A DNA stretch of 64,000 nucleotides from Zantedeschia hybrid cultivar (GCA_030544215.1 JARZZO010000002.1:58596650-58660649); one strand, 5' to 3'; numbered from the stretch's first letter, positions 33,982-46,189 are shown. Notes: generated by a model from the letters alone, not told the origin. A program made the numbers and translations.

Positions 33982-34192
33982 TTGACCCCCAATGGCTAGT
34001 CAAACTAGCCGTTGGGGGCCGGGTCGGGCCGATCCGAGCCGACCCAGCCCGATCCGGCTTGGATCGTCCGATCCGAATCCTGGACTCGGCCAGGTTACTC
34101 GGGATTGGCACGGATGGCCCAAAACCGGTCCGACTCGGCCGATCCGAGCCGAGTTTTTGACCCTTGGGCACCACAATCCTATAGAATCAAGA

Positions 34193-36320
34193 AAAAGAGT
34201 GTACAATAAATTAACTTCCATAAACCCACCCTACAAACCCAGTAAGACAAGGGGTGTTGTTCCCCATACAAAAACCCATGATTACATCAAAACGAAAGTT
34301 TAGATCCCTCCTTCACAGGATCACACATCCCTAAACATAATTATTTCCAACCCGTGCTCCCAATCAACCAGGGAGCCAAAACTAAACATAGATCACAATC
34401 CCTTGGTCAGCCCACCCCTCAACCCTTCTAGACCCCCTAAGGCAACGGAGTTCCCCCTCATTTTTTCCTTGGAAATAAATTTCATCACCTTCCCATCTGA
34501 CCTGTTTAAAAAGAAACCCAAAATACCTCTCAAACATTTCATCTCACCAATATAAGCGTCTCTGATGGCCCAATCATGCTTGACTTGACAAATCTCTGCC
34601 GCGGACACCTCACTTGTTAAAGCTCCTTTTGATTTTAGCAATTTCTCGATTCGGGCAAGTGTTTGAGACAGATCTGAGTTCTTGTCCTCACATCTTCTAG
34701 GACCATAGAAGTTAGGAATACGCAGGAGACTCATAACCGTTGGCATGTCCAGGAGTCCCAATCAGAATGTCCTCCTTAAGCATCTCAAAATCTAAAGACT
34801 ACTCAATAAAGCTGTGCCCTGGAGGTTTCTCGACCGCACCAATCTGATGCAAGCCCTCCAGCCTAGGCAGCGAAGAAGCAATGATATCCACTCCTGATGA
34901 GGAGATGGAGAAGGTTGTCACCAGCATAGATTGCACAAAGATCCCATTGGCTGCAAGAAGGTCTGCCTTTGCTGGGGGTCAATATCCAAAAGGGCCACTC
35001 CAGCCAGTCCAGAGGTGATTCCAAGCTTCTCTGCCTCATCCCCTAGGGTTACACCCCTAGTTGAAGCAGATGTCCATTCACAATCACATCCAATGGCCAC
35101 CACTGCAGCCTCAGGGTTATGGACCACCATCACCCTCTGCTTAAGATGACCAACTGGTTCTATCTCCAGTCCATATCTATAACACCCCCACCCCGAGAGG
35201 GAACGGCAACCCACCACGATGCTGAAGAAGTCCCCATATATGTCTAAGTATGCCTGTGCATGGGACGTGCTTAACCTGTGCGTGGCCTGCTCTCATTTCA
35301 GTAGACACCCACATAACCCAATTTGAAGTCAAATTTGAACTTTCAAATGACCGGCCCACTTCACAGACGCAGCATAATGCAAGGAGTTGCCTGCAGCCAC
35401 CAGCACCAGGCATCCCTAGGGTTTTCAGGCCCCAAGAAGATGGAGCTGCCCCCCAGCCCCCCTGAACCACCATGCCTAGCCAAGATTTAGAGGACCTCTC
35501 ACCACCACCATCCACCCCACTGCCCTCCTGGATCCAAACCTCAAAGTTAAAAGCCCAAGGGATGAGACTGATCCTCATAGGTAGCCAGCTGTCCTCCATG
35601 GCAGCAGCACACGAACACAAATCTACCTGGTGTCCTCCATCCCCTTCTCATCCACTTTAACTACGAACCCAATGACTTAAGCTACCTTCTTCTTCTTCAC
35701 CACCCCTGCCTTGAAAGAGCAGTGGAATATTCAAATCAACCCAAATTGGATTGCTTTTCAGATGTTCACACCAACGCCTGGTCCCCATCTCATTACCTCA
35801 AAATCAACTACATCAACGTCAATGACCACATGTTTTCTAACAAGATCTCTTCCACCATCTTTTGAGTGGGGCATCCCATGAGCAATTTTCCCATCTCCAA
35901 GATGGCACACAGTCCATGCTGTCGTTCCGTCCGAGCAATAGCCATCTTCTGTGCAATCGCCTACAACTGCACATCCAAACCTGCACTCCTAAACACCAGC
36001 TAGGAGGAAAGAATCTCCCATCTTTCCCCGTCAATATCTTCGTTGGGTAAGTTAACACAAACCTCTCTAACATGTGCAGATCAATAATCGATCTTTACCC
36101 TGGATTTCGCTCCCCACCAGGCATCCCTTCCCCAGAGCGCAGTCACAACTCAAGCAGCATGACCACCCAATGACCATAACAGAAGCACGAAAGACAGAGA
36201 TCCTTTTCCTAGATATCTGATCTACCAGAGCTCCATCTCTCTTTCCCGTCCAGTTCTCTACCATCGCCGTCCTGTTTGTTTCTGCCCTTCTCAGCTCTCC
36301 CACGCACATCTTTCAGGTAC
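34193..36320 (-). pseudogene. LINE-0 ORF1-like relic (copy B)
   Basis: Second copy of the relic at 1-2215, with the same order: CCHC-like segment near 36180, RRM-like region near 35670, charged C-terminal frame 34761-34393. The C-terminal frame is longer here because a segment present in copy A (about 310-348) is absent, so the reading continues through a KVMKFISKEKMRGNS segment to a stop at 34393. Both copies are broken upstream. The 3' side ends about 20 bp from the hAT-3 terminus, so this copy shows that no ORF2 follows. Confidence 0.4.
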
Positions 36321-37322
36321 CCAAAACTTTAATATAGCATATAAGAAGACAGAATGAAAACTAAAAACTGTTCACAGATGAAAATGACAAATCGCAACCA
36401 TTATGAAGTGGGATTGCACCGATAATGGATTCAAAGCAGAAATCTAATGAGATATTATCCATAAGAGAAAACCAAGAAATCAGAAACATCACAATAGGGG
36501 TGTCAATGGCCAGACTTGAAGAAGCCTAAGCTCAACCTGGTTTATGAAGCACAGACCGGGCCTGGGGAAAAGGTAAGTTTTTGCACAATTGACCCAACCT
36601 GGTGTATTCTCCTGAAAGCCCAGTTTAATCCAGCCTGCCTTGGCTTTTAGAGAGGCAAAAACAATACCCAAATATGGGTTATAGGTTGATAGATCGACAT
36701 GCGACTGCAATCTGAGGGGCATGACAAGTGTTAAGGTCCACAAGCTGTAGGGAAATCTAGTGAAGGGTTAAATGAGAATGGGATAAGGATTAAGTTTAAG
36801 GGGGAAAATGCATATAAGCACACAAGATTGGCTGGCAGAGCCAAGTAGCCAACTGGGTATGTGAGCCACCCCGGTCATGTACTTCAACATATCAGTCAAT
36901 TTCATATCTCAAAGTCTTTTTATTCTAGATTCATCACACACTTCATGTCTTCAACATAACAAGCCAACCATGTACCTTTATTTTTTAAATTATAGATTTT
37001 ACACCCTTTCATTGTTCATTCTAGTGATTTACATAACTTTTGAAAGATGAGAGATATTTAGTAACATACACGCTGAATACATGCTGACAGCCTCTACTCC
37101 ACAAACCTAGCCCCATGCATGTGTTGACACAGACCTTGTGAATCACATATGCACATTAGTTACTACATGTACAATTATGTCACATAGGTTTATGCCCCAA
37201 AAAATGAAGATTTCTTGGAAAATATGACAAGACTCTAGAAAAATTATTGCCTTAAATTAAAAAATATTATAATATTACCACAGGAGTACTACAAACAATG
37301 CTCAACTATATTTCAACCAATG

Positions 37323-38510
37323 TCTTTTTTTTTTTGGAAGAGTGACGAAGGTCACAATTTCATTGATTAAGGTAACAGGTCCAAGGCAGAAGTCCAAAAG
37401 GAAAAATCCTCTCATCCTACTAGTGAACTGAATGAAAAGGTACACGCTAGAAACTTGAAGGAAAAAACTGTTTTATCAAGGGAATAAAACAGCAATAAGA
37501 GAACAAGAAACGGAATTAAGAAATCATCATCTTCCATTGCCTTGCTTTCGTCAACAGATCCTGATTACAGTGTTGGTATTTGGTACAGTCCTGCAGGTTT
37601 TGCCCAGTTAGCAGCAACCTGCAGAGCTTTCCCAGCAAACCCGCTACCACTTTCAAATTCTCCTCTAAAAATCCTTCCATTCCTCTCGAGCAAGACTGAC
37701 CAAAGCAGAGCAGGGCACAGTAGAGACCATAAGCACCTTAGAGCTGGAAAAGGACACATGATTCCACCATCTGATATGCTCCATAACAGAAGAATGAAGC
37801 CTCCACCTAATACCAAGAAGCCTACACAGGATTTCCCATTGCGCAATAATGATACCACAACCCAAAAACAGGTGATTCTGGTCCTCTTCAACAGAAGCGC
37901 AAAACATGCATTTAGAGCAGGATCTGGTGAAGATTCTACTAATCCTTTTAGCCGTTGGCAACCTGTTCCAGGTTATCTTCCAGAAAAACAATGTGATTTT
38001 GTTTGGTAAATCATGAGACCAAACAATATCACTCTACCACACTTTGCATCCTCCATTACGAAGAATCTTCACAAGGGAATAACAGAAAATTCTCCATTCA
38101 AGTTCCATCTCCAAGCCCTTTTATCCCGTCGGTCTGAGGTTAAGTGCAGCTGATTAAAACTATTGAGCACAGTGATAAGCTCCTCAAATTGCAATTCAGT
38201 GGGATTTATTCTGAGCAGTAATTCCAATTGTCCTCTGCTAATATAAGAGCATACATTGGTATTGTGTCTTCAGAATTCCTGACAGCTGAAAACTGGCTAC
38301 TGAACTGATTTGCCAAAACACGATCGGACCGCCATTTATCCTTCCAAAACATAATATGTTGACCATTCCCTAAACACATAGTGTAAGAAACTGAAACTAT
38401 ATCAGCAGTTCTCACAATCTATTTCCAGATAGGTGACACAGAGATTGGGAAAATTTTTGCCATAGGGAAAACATCTGGCCTTTTGATTACTTGTCAACTT
38501 ATCCAACCAT
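37323..38510 (-). mobile_element. LINE-3 (copy B)
   Basis: Same truncated LINE as 3788-4970, with zf-RVT frame 37991-37665 and the FWKDKW segment in frame 38415-38206. Additional one-base changes break the frames at different places from copy A. The T-tract at 37325-37336 marks the 3' end. Confidence 0.85.
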
Positions 38511-38968
38511 GGTTTGTCTCAAATGAGGGATGGACACACGAAGGAAAACAAGCAAGAGTTGAGTTACACTGACCCTGTGACTGGACCAAAACGACATTGG
38601 GTGGGTTGATGATTCCTTGACTCCTCCCCATTCACCTTGATACAATCTTCGTCGGTTGAGGACACAACCAGATTAGATCATATTCAAGAAATAAAGCCTT
38701 ATGTACCTCGCCTTCTGATTTGTCAGGCTATCAATATAATTTGTCAGGCTCTCAAGTGTCTTCATCTACATATAATCTTCTAATGTATGCATTTCCAGGC
38801 CATCCCTTCTCTTCCAAAATTCAAACATGGGCCTTACCCTTTTGATTCATGCTTGCATGAAAAAGATAATTGAGTGGAAAAGAATGGGTGCACTCTGGTA
38901 TGCCCCTTTTCTGCTTGTGTTCTCCGTAAATTATACTATAAAATATCTACGGTCCATAAATACTAATC

Positions 38969-39221
38969 TTTTTTTTTTAAAATTGTGGGATGGTACCACT
39001 TGTATGATAAAGAGAAAGTGTACATGTACAGTTAAGAAGGGAAAAGAACCGAATCCCCCCTATACAAAACACCAAAAAGATGCATTCCCCCACTCATCTC
39101 TCCTGCAGAAGACAAAACAAGGAGTTACAAGAGTCCACATTACAAGATACTTTAGCTCACCCTAGAACCTTCTTACAAACAAAAGAGAAAATCCTATTCA
39201 GAGTGCCCGCTTCCTGCCTAA
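38969..39221 (-). mobile_element. LINE-4 tail with target duplication (copy B)
   Basis: A 253-bp severely 5'-truncated LINE flanked by perfect 11-bp direct repeats AAATACTAATC at 38958-38968 and 39222-39232. The T-tract (poly(A) on the element strand) adjoins the left repeat, as expected for target-primed reverse transcription. Confidence 0.9.
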
Positions 39222-39617
39222 AAATACTAATCATACAGTGGATGGCTAGATCTACTATCCTCACAATATAAATTTGTGAAAAAGTAAATACTCTATAAGT
39301 GAGAAAGAGGATATCTTCAGTCCAGCATTCAATCCCACATAATCAAGAGGTGGAAAGACACATTCAGTCTTCCGGATAGTGTAAACTCTTCTACATGTTA
39401 ATGCAGAAATCAAGAACATGGCAGACTCTAGAAAGCATACTGGTGTGGAGTAGCTCCCTAGCTAATTTATACCACAGCTTAAATGTATTGCCAAACTCAA
39501 GGCATATCCATAGATTATTAACGGGAAGATTCAGTTAGCAGTGAAGAAATATTGTGGTATATGATTCAGAAGAAATTGTCAGATAGGGAAGGAAGGGGAT
39601 TTTCTGAGCCTAATATA

Positions 39618-39695
39618 GCAGAGTCAGCCAATTAGGTGGTACAATCCACTACTTTATTTCAAAAAAAAAAAAGAAGCAGAGTCAGCCAATTAGGT
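39618..39695 (+). mobile_element. Micro-LINE insertion (copy B)
   Basis: Same structure as 6077-6153: duplications at 39618-39637 and 39676-39695, with the short LINE tail and A-rich run between them. Confidence 0.9.
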
Positions 39696-40012
39696 AGGCA
39701 TATGTCTGACAAGAGAATATGGAGATAGGAAACCAGAATTTCCCTTACCATTAAACACAATGTCATGTTATCCAATGGGGATTGTAAAGTTATGAAGTAG
39801 CATGCTACTATAAAAATCATACATCAGGAATTGGTCTTTCTCTTTAACTTTGCCCCAGAATAAAAGTATGAAACCAGCACAACAAGGCACCTGCCTGTTT
39901 TATGAGAGCCAAATTGAAAAAGAAAAAGGGCCATTTATTTCTTCCATAGTTGTCAAGGCATATCTAGGCATTGCCTAGGTGACCTCGCGCAAAGCCAGGG
40001 CCAAGGTGCAGG

Positions 40013-40203
40013 GATGGAATTCTGGCACGGATCGGGAGGCTGGATCGGAACCCGCTGATCCCGATCCAAATCGGGATCAGATTGGCCAGAATCGGCAGGG
40101 ATCGGCCGATTTTGGCCGGATCCGGACCCACTGATCTCGATCCGGATTGTCCCGATCCGAATAGGCTAATCCGGATCGAGATCGACCGATTCTGCATTCC
40201 ATA
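40013..40203. mobile_element. GATCCG-rich hAT-type MITE (copy B)
   Basis: Same insertion as 6471-6661, flanked by perfect GGTGCAGG duplications at 40005-40012 and 40204-40211. Confidence 0.85.
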
Positions 40204-40717
40204 GGTGCAGGGGCACCTATCGAAAACAGCAAAAAAGCACCCAAGGTGCTCGCTTGAGTAGCCAAGAAGGTTGAAGCTGAAGCCTGGGCCAATTGAACCA
40301 AATTAGGATTGGATCCATTTGGTTCCCTTAAAAGCACGCCAACCAAACACAACCAACGCCCCTAGGTCCCCATTTGATACCCTACCTCTCTAGGGTTTGT
40401 ATGTCCTGCTCTCCACCGTCGATCCACCCCCTCCAAAGGCCACCGTCAAACACCATTTCCTCTCCATCTCTCTCCACATCCGGTGCCAGCAGGAGGTTCT
40501 TCTCTTCACACCATGCCCTCTTCCCCTCTGTGTCTTAATCTCCACAACACCCCCCCCCCCTTCTTCTCTACACCCCAGTCCCACGTTGTCTCTCCATTAA
40601 CCTCCCCTGCCCGTCCTCTCTCTGTGTCTCTCCACACACCCGTGGAAGCCCTACCACCCTGACAACTATGATTTCTTTACAGAGAAAGCAAACATGTGTT
40701 TTGAATTCTATATTATT

Positions 40718-41602
40718 ATTATTTTTTAAAACGTGGATGGTACCATATTAATGTATTAAACAGAAAACGAGGCGAATGTACAAGGCATGAGAACAAAAAA
40801 CCCTCTAGATTCCCTCCATACATAAGGCACCGAAATGGTGCAGCCCTCAATTATTCCCCAAACTTACAAAAAAGGATGACATATTCACTTCCTGATTACA
40901 AAAAGCCACCACCCACTCTCTAACAGAAGAACACACAAAAGGACCTCACATGCTCTAATATGAGAGCTTCTTTGTGGTAGACTCTCATGTTCCACTCACC
41001 CCAAATGGCCCATAGGGTCACTTGCAAAATCAGCCACCAAACTCTAGCATCCGCCCTGGGAGTAAACTGCCCTGCCAAAAACAGCAAGAGTTCCTGGACT
41101 GAAGATATGGCGTCAATGCAATCGCTTTGTAGCTTCAGCTTACTGAACACAAAGTACCACACCTGATGAGTGAAATAAAGATGTGATCCATGGTCTCCTC
41201 CTCCTCTCTACACAAAGGACAAAGAGTAGAGAACCGTTGTATGAAAATAGCCAATCTGCCACAAGTCAGGAGTCATCCAAGAGAGATTCTCCACATCAGC
41301 ACCTTGACCTTCATCGGACTCTTTGGCTTCCAAACTTGCTTGTAGTAAGGATATTGAAGACCACCATTCTCAATCCTTTGATAGGCAGACCTCACAGAGA
41401 AAGACCCAGAAGGTTCCCACTCCCATCTACACGGATATATTGTGTCCGTCAACATATTAAAATCCTGTAGGAGCAGCAAAAGTGTGAAGAAGTCTTCAAT
41501 TTCATTATCTATCATATCCCTTCTGAAGTGCGGCAGCCAAGTACCCCTCTCCCCTCCGCACTAGGAGTAAAAGCCTGAGCCACAACTTTTTGTGTATGGG
41601 AG
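40718..41602 (-). mobile_element. LINE-1 3' remnant (copy B)
   Basis: Retains the LINE-1 3' end (left target duplication at 40703-40717) and the zf-RVT end of ORF2 (frames 41162-40920 and 41515-41273). It stops at a deletion junction at about 41602. Confidence 0.9.
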
Positions 41603-41893
41603 CACAACTTTAATGGCAATCCCAGGTAAGTAATTGGAAGCTTCCCGATATCACACCCAAGAATGCTATCAATCTGCATGGCCATTTCATCTTCTAAATT
41701 AAAAGGAATAATTGACCTCTTATTATAATTGATCATCAGTCCCGAGAGATTCGAATCCTTACAAAATGAAGAGAATAGCTTTTGTGATCTCTAAATCTCC
41801 TTTGAAGAAAAGCAGTGTATCATCTGCAAACTGTAAGTGAGAAAACCCAGTCAAATTCCTGCTAATATGGATACCACTGATCCACCCATTAGG
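41603..41893 (-). mobile_element. LINE-2 internal scrap (copy B)
   Basis: Equivalent to A about 14207-14490, covering FADDTLLFF and YLGLPL of the reverse transcriptase. Both sides are deletion junctions. Confidence 0.88.
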
Positions 41894-42347
41894 CACGTAG
41901 ATTATGACAAGTAGATTATGACAAGTACCACCGAGCATGCCAAAAAATGAGTCCGCGTATCAACACTTTCAAACCAAATAAAAATTGGCTTTAGGTTAAA
42001 ATATGCAGGCAAGAAAAGGAATCCCTTTGGTTCTTTAAAAACAAAAGAAAGAGCAGCAATACAAGTGAAAATTTTGAAAAAAAAAAGGACCAAAATCCAA
42101 GAGGAAAAAATTGTCACATATGCAAGTTCAGAAATTGCATAACAAAGAGATCTTGCTTGAGAGCCTAAACATCACAACCCAAGAAGATAACATGATCTCT
42201 AGTTTCTCTCTCCGAATTAGGCTACCTGACAATGCTTGTCAAAATACTTGAAATACACCAGTAAAACAACCTAACGGTTATTAATTACAACCCCACTTGT
42301 GCCCATCTCCGCCATTTTTTTGATATTGGTTAGAACTCACCATCCCT
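41894..42347. other. Noncoding flank after deletion junction (copy B)
   Basis: Matches A about 19705-20147. A 14-bp unit GTAGATTATGACAA is doubled at the junction (41897-41910, 41911-41924) but single in copy A. No gene seen. The A counterpart (19678-20147) is likewise noncoding. Confidence 0.7.
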
Positions 42348-42350
42348 TTA

Positions 42351-42926
42351 AGGGGTCATTTTGTCTGACATAAAATATCGGTCTTGAAATTATCGGATTA
42401 CAAAATCAGTAAAACCAAAATATCTGATTTTATCATCGCCGGTTTCAATATTAGATAGTTTTAAACTAAAGGTAAAAATCAACTAAGGGCTTGTTTAGTG
42501 CGTTGCAAAGTGCTGTAAAATCTTGGCTTTGAAATCACCTGTTCTTAAATCAGTGAAGACAAAATGTTTGATTTTAAAATCATCGGTTTTGATTTATGGT
42601 GATTTTAGACTGAATATCGAAGTCAGCTAAAAAGAGGATTTTAGGGGTCAACTGGTTTTGAAATATGACGCACTAAATTTATGAAAAAGTACCGTTAAAT
42701 AATTTAAGACCGTTTACGACCTTTTATAGCATTTTATGATGCACCCAACGACACCTAAAAAGAATTATCACAGATTCACATGAGCCAACTGATATTTAAA
42801 TACAACAATTTACGACAGTAGGGTATACTGCAAAACAATTTACAGCACCCCAAATATAACAAAACCCTGTTTTACGGCATTTTACAACGTTTTACAGCAT
42901 TTTAGGTCACCCCAAACGACCACTCC
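42351..42926. mobile_element. PIF/Harbinger-like MITE (copy B)
   Basis: Counterpart of 20151-20728 with TTA at 42348-42350 and 42927-42929. About 30 bp past it, the match to copy A stops. Confidence 0.7.
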
Positions 42927-42955
42927 TTAAAAAAGAACAAAAGCATGTTATGGCA

Positions 42956-44342
42956 TATGGTTAATTATCTTCGAATTCACAGTTAATTATGCGACATGAA
43001 ATTTAAATTTATTATTGTCATATTATTCACTAAACTACTTGCATTAACGCTATACAAAATTAATTACGGCGCACGCATTACACTTTGGGGGTACTAAGTC
43101 CACACACTACATCTGCAAACTCACTATCAGCGCGGGCCGCGCAAGTGGACTTGCATTGGAACCAAATCCGGGGAATGCTCTGTATATAATACAGCAATAG
43201 GAGTTGAATTGAACCACCACCCTGACTTTAACACAGCCAAATAAATGCAAAGCCGCTCAATTTTTGTAGGACATGCCAAGTTCTCTGTTGGAAAATTAGC
43301 TCAATTCAGGTTTTTTCCCAGTGGAAACAAAGTTAATTTCAAAATGTTGTAAACTTCCAAAATGTTCATCTATGTGGTACGAAAAACTTCCGGATAACCA
43401 ACTAAGGTGAACGTAAGACTTTTGGGCCCACATACTGTCACTAACATGAGATAAGAGTGAATTTGATATATACTTCACCTATTTCATTTGATTAAATGTC
43501 TAATTCACTCTTTACCACTGTCAGTAGGGACATACCAAGAAGCAGGGCATAAGACACCGTGGATCTCAACTCAATCATTGGTAGATGATGAAGGTCTAAT
43601 AGCTTGGCCACTGATATTCGCCTCAGGTCCGAGATGGATATAAAGGAATTAAAAGGAATTATGAGAGGACTAACTAAGCAAATGAAAGGAAAGTAGAACA
43701 ATTACGAAACAGAACAAACAATTAAGACAAGAAGAGTCGAATATAGACATAACAATGAAACAACGGCAAATGGAATTAGAAAGGCAAAACGAAATTTATT
43801 CCCCAAAAAAAAGTTTGTGAAGAAATCGAATAGCAAAGTTGAATTAAATCTGTTACGGCAAGAAGCCTAGTTACAAAAGAATAGTATGGTTAATTACAGA
43901 TGTACATCGTGACAAGCACATTAATTAAATGAGACTAACAGAGGTTCATCAATGGTGATTCATCAGTTACGGCAGTTGGTTCCGCTTGGGTACAACCATT
44001 CTGTAACCCTGCAACATCTTAACAAGAGAAAACTATGGCATTTTCCTTCAGGTGGGTTTCTAGAAAGTCTATAAGAGCAGCAGCTTCGCATGCTCACAAT
44101 GCAGCTACGACCAGAGTGCGTGAGCAAATTTTTACCTCTGCATCACCAGGTAGTTAGAAGCATGACTTTCTTCTTCAATATGTTAGCTAATCAGAGGTGC
44201 TTAAAGTAAGCTCATCAATCTGAACAGGTCAATTCAAGAAGCCAGTAGCCACCAAAATGTGAATTGTGCTCAAAAGTGCTACAGTTCACTGGTGAGTCTG
44301 GTTGACAGTGGTTGTTGATAATCCACGAAAGATGAAGCCACA
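42956..44342. other. Unique AT-rich stretch, no gene recognised
   Basis: Starts where the A/B homology ends. It may contain the 3' UTR of the exon at 44343-44686, which is transcribed toward it. Confidence 0.5.
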
Positions 44343-44686
44343 TCAAAAATATACTGATTTCAGATCTCCAGGATATGGTGACCAAAGTCCTAAACCACCC
44401 CTGCTTTCTTTAAAACTACTATTCTTCCCTTTCAGTTCATCTAGAGATTTGACCCACTCCACAACAGAAGAATGCTCCCTTGTGTGTTTGTGCAGAATGA
44501 ATAAAGAATTGTATTCACAATTGGGAAACATAAAGAACTTGAATGCACCACGTAGCCTATACACAACAAAACCAAAGCTGAACTGATCTCTTGGGGTGAA
44601 AAGGTTCACCTCGTTGAACCAAAGACAGCTGAACAAATTGGTCAGAGCAGTGTGCTCCCTTATTAGAATAGCTCCCTCTGGGACAT
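44343..44686 (-). CDS. Last exon of a DUF616 (TOD1/MUCI70-like) protein, isolated
   Basis: The minus-strand frame contains DVPEGAILIREHTALTNLF, CLWFNEVNLFTPRDQFSF and FKFFMFPNC, which resemble the conserved C-terminal part of DUF616 proteins; Arabidopsis members are MUCI70 and TOD1, linked to Golgi or cell-wall glycan processes. A splice acceptor (TTTAATTGCAG) directly precedes Asp at 44686, where the homology begins, so this is an exon. The frame runs uninterrupted to a TGA at 44345-44343. No upstream exon with homology was found in the next few kilobases, which hold GC-rich and repetitive sequence. It is therefore either an orphan exon of a disrupted gene or the end of a gene with a very long intron. 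The family assignment is from memory of conserved motifs. Confidence 0.55.
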
Positions 44687-45631
44687 CTGCAATTAAACAT
44701 GCATTCATAAATAAGTATTCCAAATGTTCAACCATTGAAAATCAGAGTGCAATTTTATTTTGGTGAGGACACCAGCTACGGTTCGATTCTGCCCGGACTT
44801 CGTCTACCACTGTCGGAGAGCTCTTTCGGCGTCCCTATGGCTTGGAGATGATGCATGGCCTATTTGAGGCTTGGAGTTATATTTATTTGCTTTTATTAGG
44901 CCCATTTATGGCCTATTATGTATTTTTTATTTTCTAAGATTTTTAGGTGCGTGGATAGAAACCGTTGAGGATTGGAAGTCCTAGGGTCAAGTTAGGAATC
45001 TATAGATGGGGTCTATATATAGGTATGCTGTTTCAGAAATTGGGGAGATGAATTTTGAAGAAAAAAAATTACATGTCTGTGGGATTTTGGCCATGGAGAC
45101 CCCCACCCCGGTGCGACTTTGAGGGATCCCCTGCTCCGGTGCGACACCGGCCGGTCCCGCCCCTATCCCCCCAATCAATTCCCCCCAAAACCCCCTCTCT
45201 CTTCTCCCTCGTTGGATTGTGTCCCTGCCGCAGTCACACCGAAAAGAAGAAGGAGGACGTCGAGAGGAGGACCGTCGGCCGCTCCCGTCGCCGGAACCCT
45301 TTGGCGCCGTCACCGGCACCGGCTGCGCTACCCCCTGCGACCTGCAGCGTGACCATTGGCCACCGTCACTTGAAAAGGTCACTCAAGCATAGGAGTATCA
45401 AAGCTAAAGATTGGTGGTCTTTGAAAACGGTAAACATGTCGTAGTGACAGGTTGCCCTGATTAGACTAGAGAAAAAAGTCCAGGAAGCTTACATGCAAAG
45501 CATCTGATCAAACTCTTCTAGGGTTGGAAGGAGAAAACAATGGGTTTATGATTCAGAAAACCCACACAGCTGAAGTGAGTCAACCATGTAATTCTCAGGT
45601 GGGTAGTTGTGTCATCAGAATAGAATCACTA
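44687..45631. other. Noncoding; promoter-like and GC-rich segments
   Basis: TCTATATATAGG at 45011-45022 resembles a TATA box on the plus strand. The downstream GC-rich part (45090-45370) has open but low-complexity frames on both strands. It could be an LTR or hAT leader; nothing decisive is visible. Confidence 0.35.
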
Positions 45632-45752
45632 CGGGACTGTTTGGTTTGACATAACATACAGTAAAGTGCTGTTAAACACACACATTTCTGTGAGACATAA
45701 ATGCAGCACTTTACAACATTTTACCATATTTTGTGTCAAACAAAATGGCCCC
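45632..45752. mobile_element. Small Tourist-like MITE
   Basis: About 121 bp with inverted ends GGGACTGTTTGGTTTGACA and, read inward from the right, GGGGCCATTTTGTTTGACA. The right flank is TTA and the left flank CTA, an imperfect 3-bp duplication typical of PIF/Harbinger MITEs. The right end resembles the terminus of the 578-bp MITE. Confidence 0.65.
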
Positions 45753-45755
45753 TTA

Positions 45756-46189
45756 ATAGTTAATAGTTCTTCAATCAGAAATATGAAACTTACTTCAAAA
45801 CCTTGAAACCTATTCTCTGATTGGGAACATGTGACCTGAATGCAGAGAAAGATGTTGAGATGGATTGCAATGGCAGGATCTTCGGGAGAAGATCTCTAGA
45901 GTTACAACAGTCCGATTCTGACTTGGATTTTAGTGGGTCTGTTGTCTTTCTACTGAGAAGGGCAAGATTAATGAACTCAACTGTTTGTCTTTAACCATTG
46001 GGCTTCTTCAGCCAATTAAACCTAGAGGAGATGGGGCATTGTACACTGAAAGCACCATTTTCTGCAGGGAAGTGAGGCTTCTTGGTGCGTATACATTGAG
46101 TTGTTTGTCAAGGATATCTTGTTTGAGATTGGCATCAATCTGATAGGTTTCTTCAAAGTCTACTGCTTCATTTGGAGACTTGTTGCCGG
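45756..46189. other. Noncoding stretch before plus-strand LINE
   Basis: No gene recognised; a minus-strand frame at 46217-46008 has no known motif. Confidence 0.4.

Larger units (their letters stand above)
32500..34166 (-). pseudogene. hAT-3: hAT transposon, 5' half with promoter
   Basis: The minus strand begins at 34166 with CAAGGGTCAAAAACTCGG, a hAT-like terminus, beside the candidate 8-bp target GGCACCAC (34167-34174). About 170 bp of CGGATCGG-rich subterminal sequence follows, then a TATTTAAA TATA box (33921-33914), a pyrimidine-rich leader and the ATG at 33739. Exon 1 encodes a BED finger (DPAWGHCTPV, YKYCNRVVSGGVYRFKQHL, then VATC). One TGA (about 33519) interrupts it before an acidic/basic linker and a GTAAGT donor (about 33353). 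Exon 2 has DPRVGPIEPFL, SRWFFYNSIPANAAKGPYY and CDGWTG with the first catalytic Asp, ending at a GTACAT donor (about 32725). Exon 3 keeps SMINFLIYCKAE and VSEKIKNVQYLYELI, then homology stops. The second Asp, the Glu and the dimerisation domain are absent. Confidence 0.82.
34193..42955. repeat. Segmental duplication block, copy B
   Basis: Homologous to copy A, but with three deletions. A 560-bp stretch (A about 2997-3551) is missing at 37093. A jump of about 6.1 kb, from inside LINE-1 to inside LINE-2, lies at about 41602. A second jump of about 5.2 kb, from inside LINE-2 to A about 19705, lies at about 41893. At the left edge it abuts the terminus of hAT-3 (34166) after a short spacer. At the right edge it ends with the PIF-like MITE and its short flank. 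Confidence 0.92.

Noticed and set aside
44770..44790. GGTTCGATTC resembling a tRNA B box
   Set aside because: No A box, acceptor stem or anticodon arm can be drawn around it.
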